Origin: an uncultured Eubacteriales bacterium | Lineage (GTDB): Bacteria > Bacillota > Clostridia > Peptostreptococcales > Anaerovoracaceae | DNA length: 6,017 nucleotides | Assembly: GCA_900551415.1 (NCBI GenBank) | Contig: URWB01000131.1 | Span: 1 to 6,017, forward strand | Reading direction: 5' to 3' | In this document: piece after piece, positions 4,823 to 6,017 of the stretch | Layout of the letters: each line of letters begins with the position of its first letter | How positions within the stretch are numbered: the first letter of the stretch is position 1 | Notes under the pieces: generated by a model | Seen by the model: only the letters and a program-made list of their open reading frames with translations | Databases searched by the model: none | Told to the model about the DNA's origin: nothing | Program-made: the position numbers and the translations under genes

Positions 4823-6017
4823 ATGCGGGCAGTCGGAATCATCGCGGAATATAATCCATTTCACAACGGACATTTATATCACCTCAGACAATCTCTGGAG
4901 CTGACGGGCGCGGAGGTGAGCGTGGCGGTCATCAGCGGCAGCTTCACCCAGCGCGGCAGCTTTGCTATTCTCGACAAATGGACGCGCGCGGAGATGGCAG
5001 TCAGAAACGGCGTGAATCTCGTCGTGGAGATGCCGACGCTATTTGCCTCCGGCAATGCCGGATATTTTGCCAAAGGCGGGGTAGAGATTTTGGAAAACCT
5101 CGGCGTCTCGTACATCTCCTTTGGCAGTGAAGCGGGAAATATGACGAAGTTATTACGAATTTCCCGGGAAATGCAGGCGCATAAACAGGAAATCAACGAA
5201 GCGGTGCGCGCCGCGGTCAAAGAGGGACAAGCCTATCCAAGAGCCAGAGCCGCGGCGCTGCGCGGCATTCTCGGCGAGGAGGTCTCGGAGACCATCAACA
5301 GCCCGAATAATCTGCTTGCCCTGGAATATCTGCGTTTCATCGAAAACGCGCAGCCTGTGACGGTACGAAGGCAGGGGACGGGCTATTACGATTTAGAGCC
5401 GAAAGGCACGATGGCATCGGCGACCGGTATCCGCAAGACCTTGGCGGAGGGCGGAGATATTTCCCGGCTGGTGCCGGATATGACCCGGGAAATCCTGCTT
5501 GCACACCGGGCGGAGATCATGAGTGAGGAAGATTTATACCTTTTACTTGTTCAAAAGATACTGACAACGCCTGCCGCGGAGCTCAACGAAATCTTCGGCG
5601 CGGAGGAGGGGCTCGGCAACAAAATGAAAGCCAGGGTCCGTTATTGGAAAAGCTATGAGGAAATCGTCGAGGGTCTCAAATCCAAACGCTATACCAGAAC
5701 CCGCATCGGCAGACTGCTGGCGATGACGCTTTTGGGCGCGCGGCGCAGCGATGTGAAGAACGCCCAAAACTATATCCGCGTGTTAGCCTTTGACGAAACC
5801 GGTAGCAGCTATCTCAAAGAAGTCAAAAAGTCCGAACGCTGCAAACTGCCGATTCTGACGAATATCAACCGCGAGGAAAAATTTTCTCGGGAAATACAGG
5901 ATACGCTTGCCAAGGACATTCTGGCGAGTGACCTGTATAATTTCGCCTGCGGGCGCGATCTCTACGAATACTCGGACTATGTGAAAAAGCCGTTCCGCCG
6001 GGAAGCGGATACGCAGC
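4823..6017 (+). CDS. tmcAL: tRNA(Met) cytidine acetate ligase (3' truncated by window edge)
   Basis: TmcAL (YlbM, formerly DUF795) uses acetate and ATP to make N4-acetylcytidine at wobble C34 of elongator tRNA-Met, helping it read AUG and not AUA. The frame stays open for 398 codons to the window edge; B. subtilis TmcAL is about 415 residues, so little is missing. The N-terminus is a nucleotidyltransferase-like Rossmann fold with GIIAEYNPFHNGH (5-17), which includes the HxGH nucleotide motif (14-17), and SGSFTQRG (38-45). Further family motifs are SPNNLLALEYLR (160-171), SATGIR (199-204, the nucleotide-binding SxTxIR-like motif) and RYTRTRIGRLL in the C-terminal tRNA-binding half. It is the third gene of the probable proB-proA-tmcAL operon. 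In B. subtilis its homologue ylbM lies close to ylbJ, matching the proximity seen here. The stop codon and any downstream partner are not visible. Confidence 0.95.
   Translation, partial: MRAVGIIAEYNPFHNGHLYHLRQSLELTGAEVSVAVISGSFTQRGSFAILDKWTRAEMAVRNGVNLVVEMPTLFASGNAGYFAKGGVEILENLGVSYISFGSEAGNMTKLLRISREMQAHKQEINEAVRAAVKEGQAYPRARAAALRGILGEEVSETINSPNNLLALEYLRFIENAQPVTVRRQGTGYYDLEPKGTMASATGIRKTLAEGGDISRLVPDMTREILLAHRAEIMSEEDLYLLLVQKILTTPAAELNEIFGAEEGLGNKMKARVRYWKSYEEIVEGLKSKRYTRTRIGRLLAMTLLGARRSDVKNAQNYIRVLAFDETGSSYLKEVKKSERCKLPILTNINREEKFSREIQDTLAKDILASDLYNFACGRDLYEYSDYVKKPFRREADTQ

Overview
The window reads as a chromosomal segment of a Gram-positive, probably endospore-forming member of the Clostridia (Bacillota). 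The evidence is the AGGAGG-type ribosome binding sites, the single-strand layout, a TTG start on proB, and the pairing of a YlbJ-type sporulation membrane protein with TmcAL (YlbM), which are also near neighbours in Bacillus subtilis. No species can be named from the sequence alone. I see no phage, transposon, CRISPR array, tRNA or rRNA, and every supported gene is on the + strand.

Layout: (1) bases 2-475 are the 3' part of murI (glutamate racemase, D-Glu for peptidoglycan). (2) A short gap holds three tandem 9-bp repeats and a possible 20-codon ORF that ends on the ATGA start of the next gene. (3) 567-1175 encodes a very acidic 202-residue protein of unknown function with an Ala/Glu-rich tail. 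(4) A long imperfect hairpin at 1187-1243, followed by a T-run, looks like an intrinsic terminator and also buries the ribosome binding site of the next gene. (5) 1246-1506 encodes an 86-residue protein with 12 cysteines and one C-terminal membrane segment. (6) 1589-2611 encodes a short YlbJ-type polytopic membrane protein without a recognisable ribosome binding site. (7) A good sigma-A promoter (TTGGAC-18-TATAAT) precedes proB (no PUA domain) and proA, the first two steps of proline synthesis from glutamate. (8) 4823 to the right edge is tmcAL, which makes N4-acetylcytidine in elongator tRNA-Met; it is cut by the window end after 398 codons.

The murI unit probably ends at the 1187-1243 hairpin. 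The Cys-rich gene and ylbJ may be expressed during sporulation: CATANNNT boxes, the -10 form used by mother-cell sigma factors, lie upstream of both. proB-proA-tmcAL has 31-nt gaps and is probably one vegetative operon from the promoter at 2629-2658. Most of the window is ordinary housekeeping DNA. The part most worth a second look is 1187-1589: the terminator / buried-RBS / possible sporulation-promoter overlap in front of the Cys-rich membrane protein, and the apparently leaderless ylbJ start.
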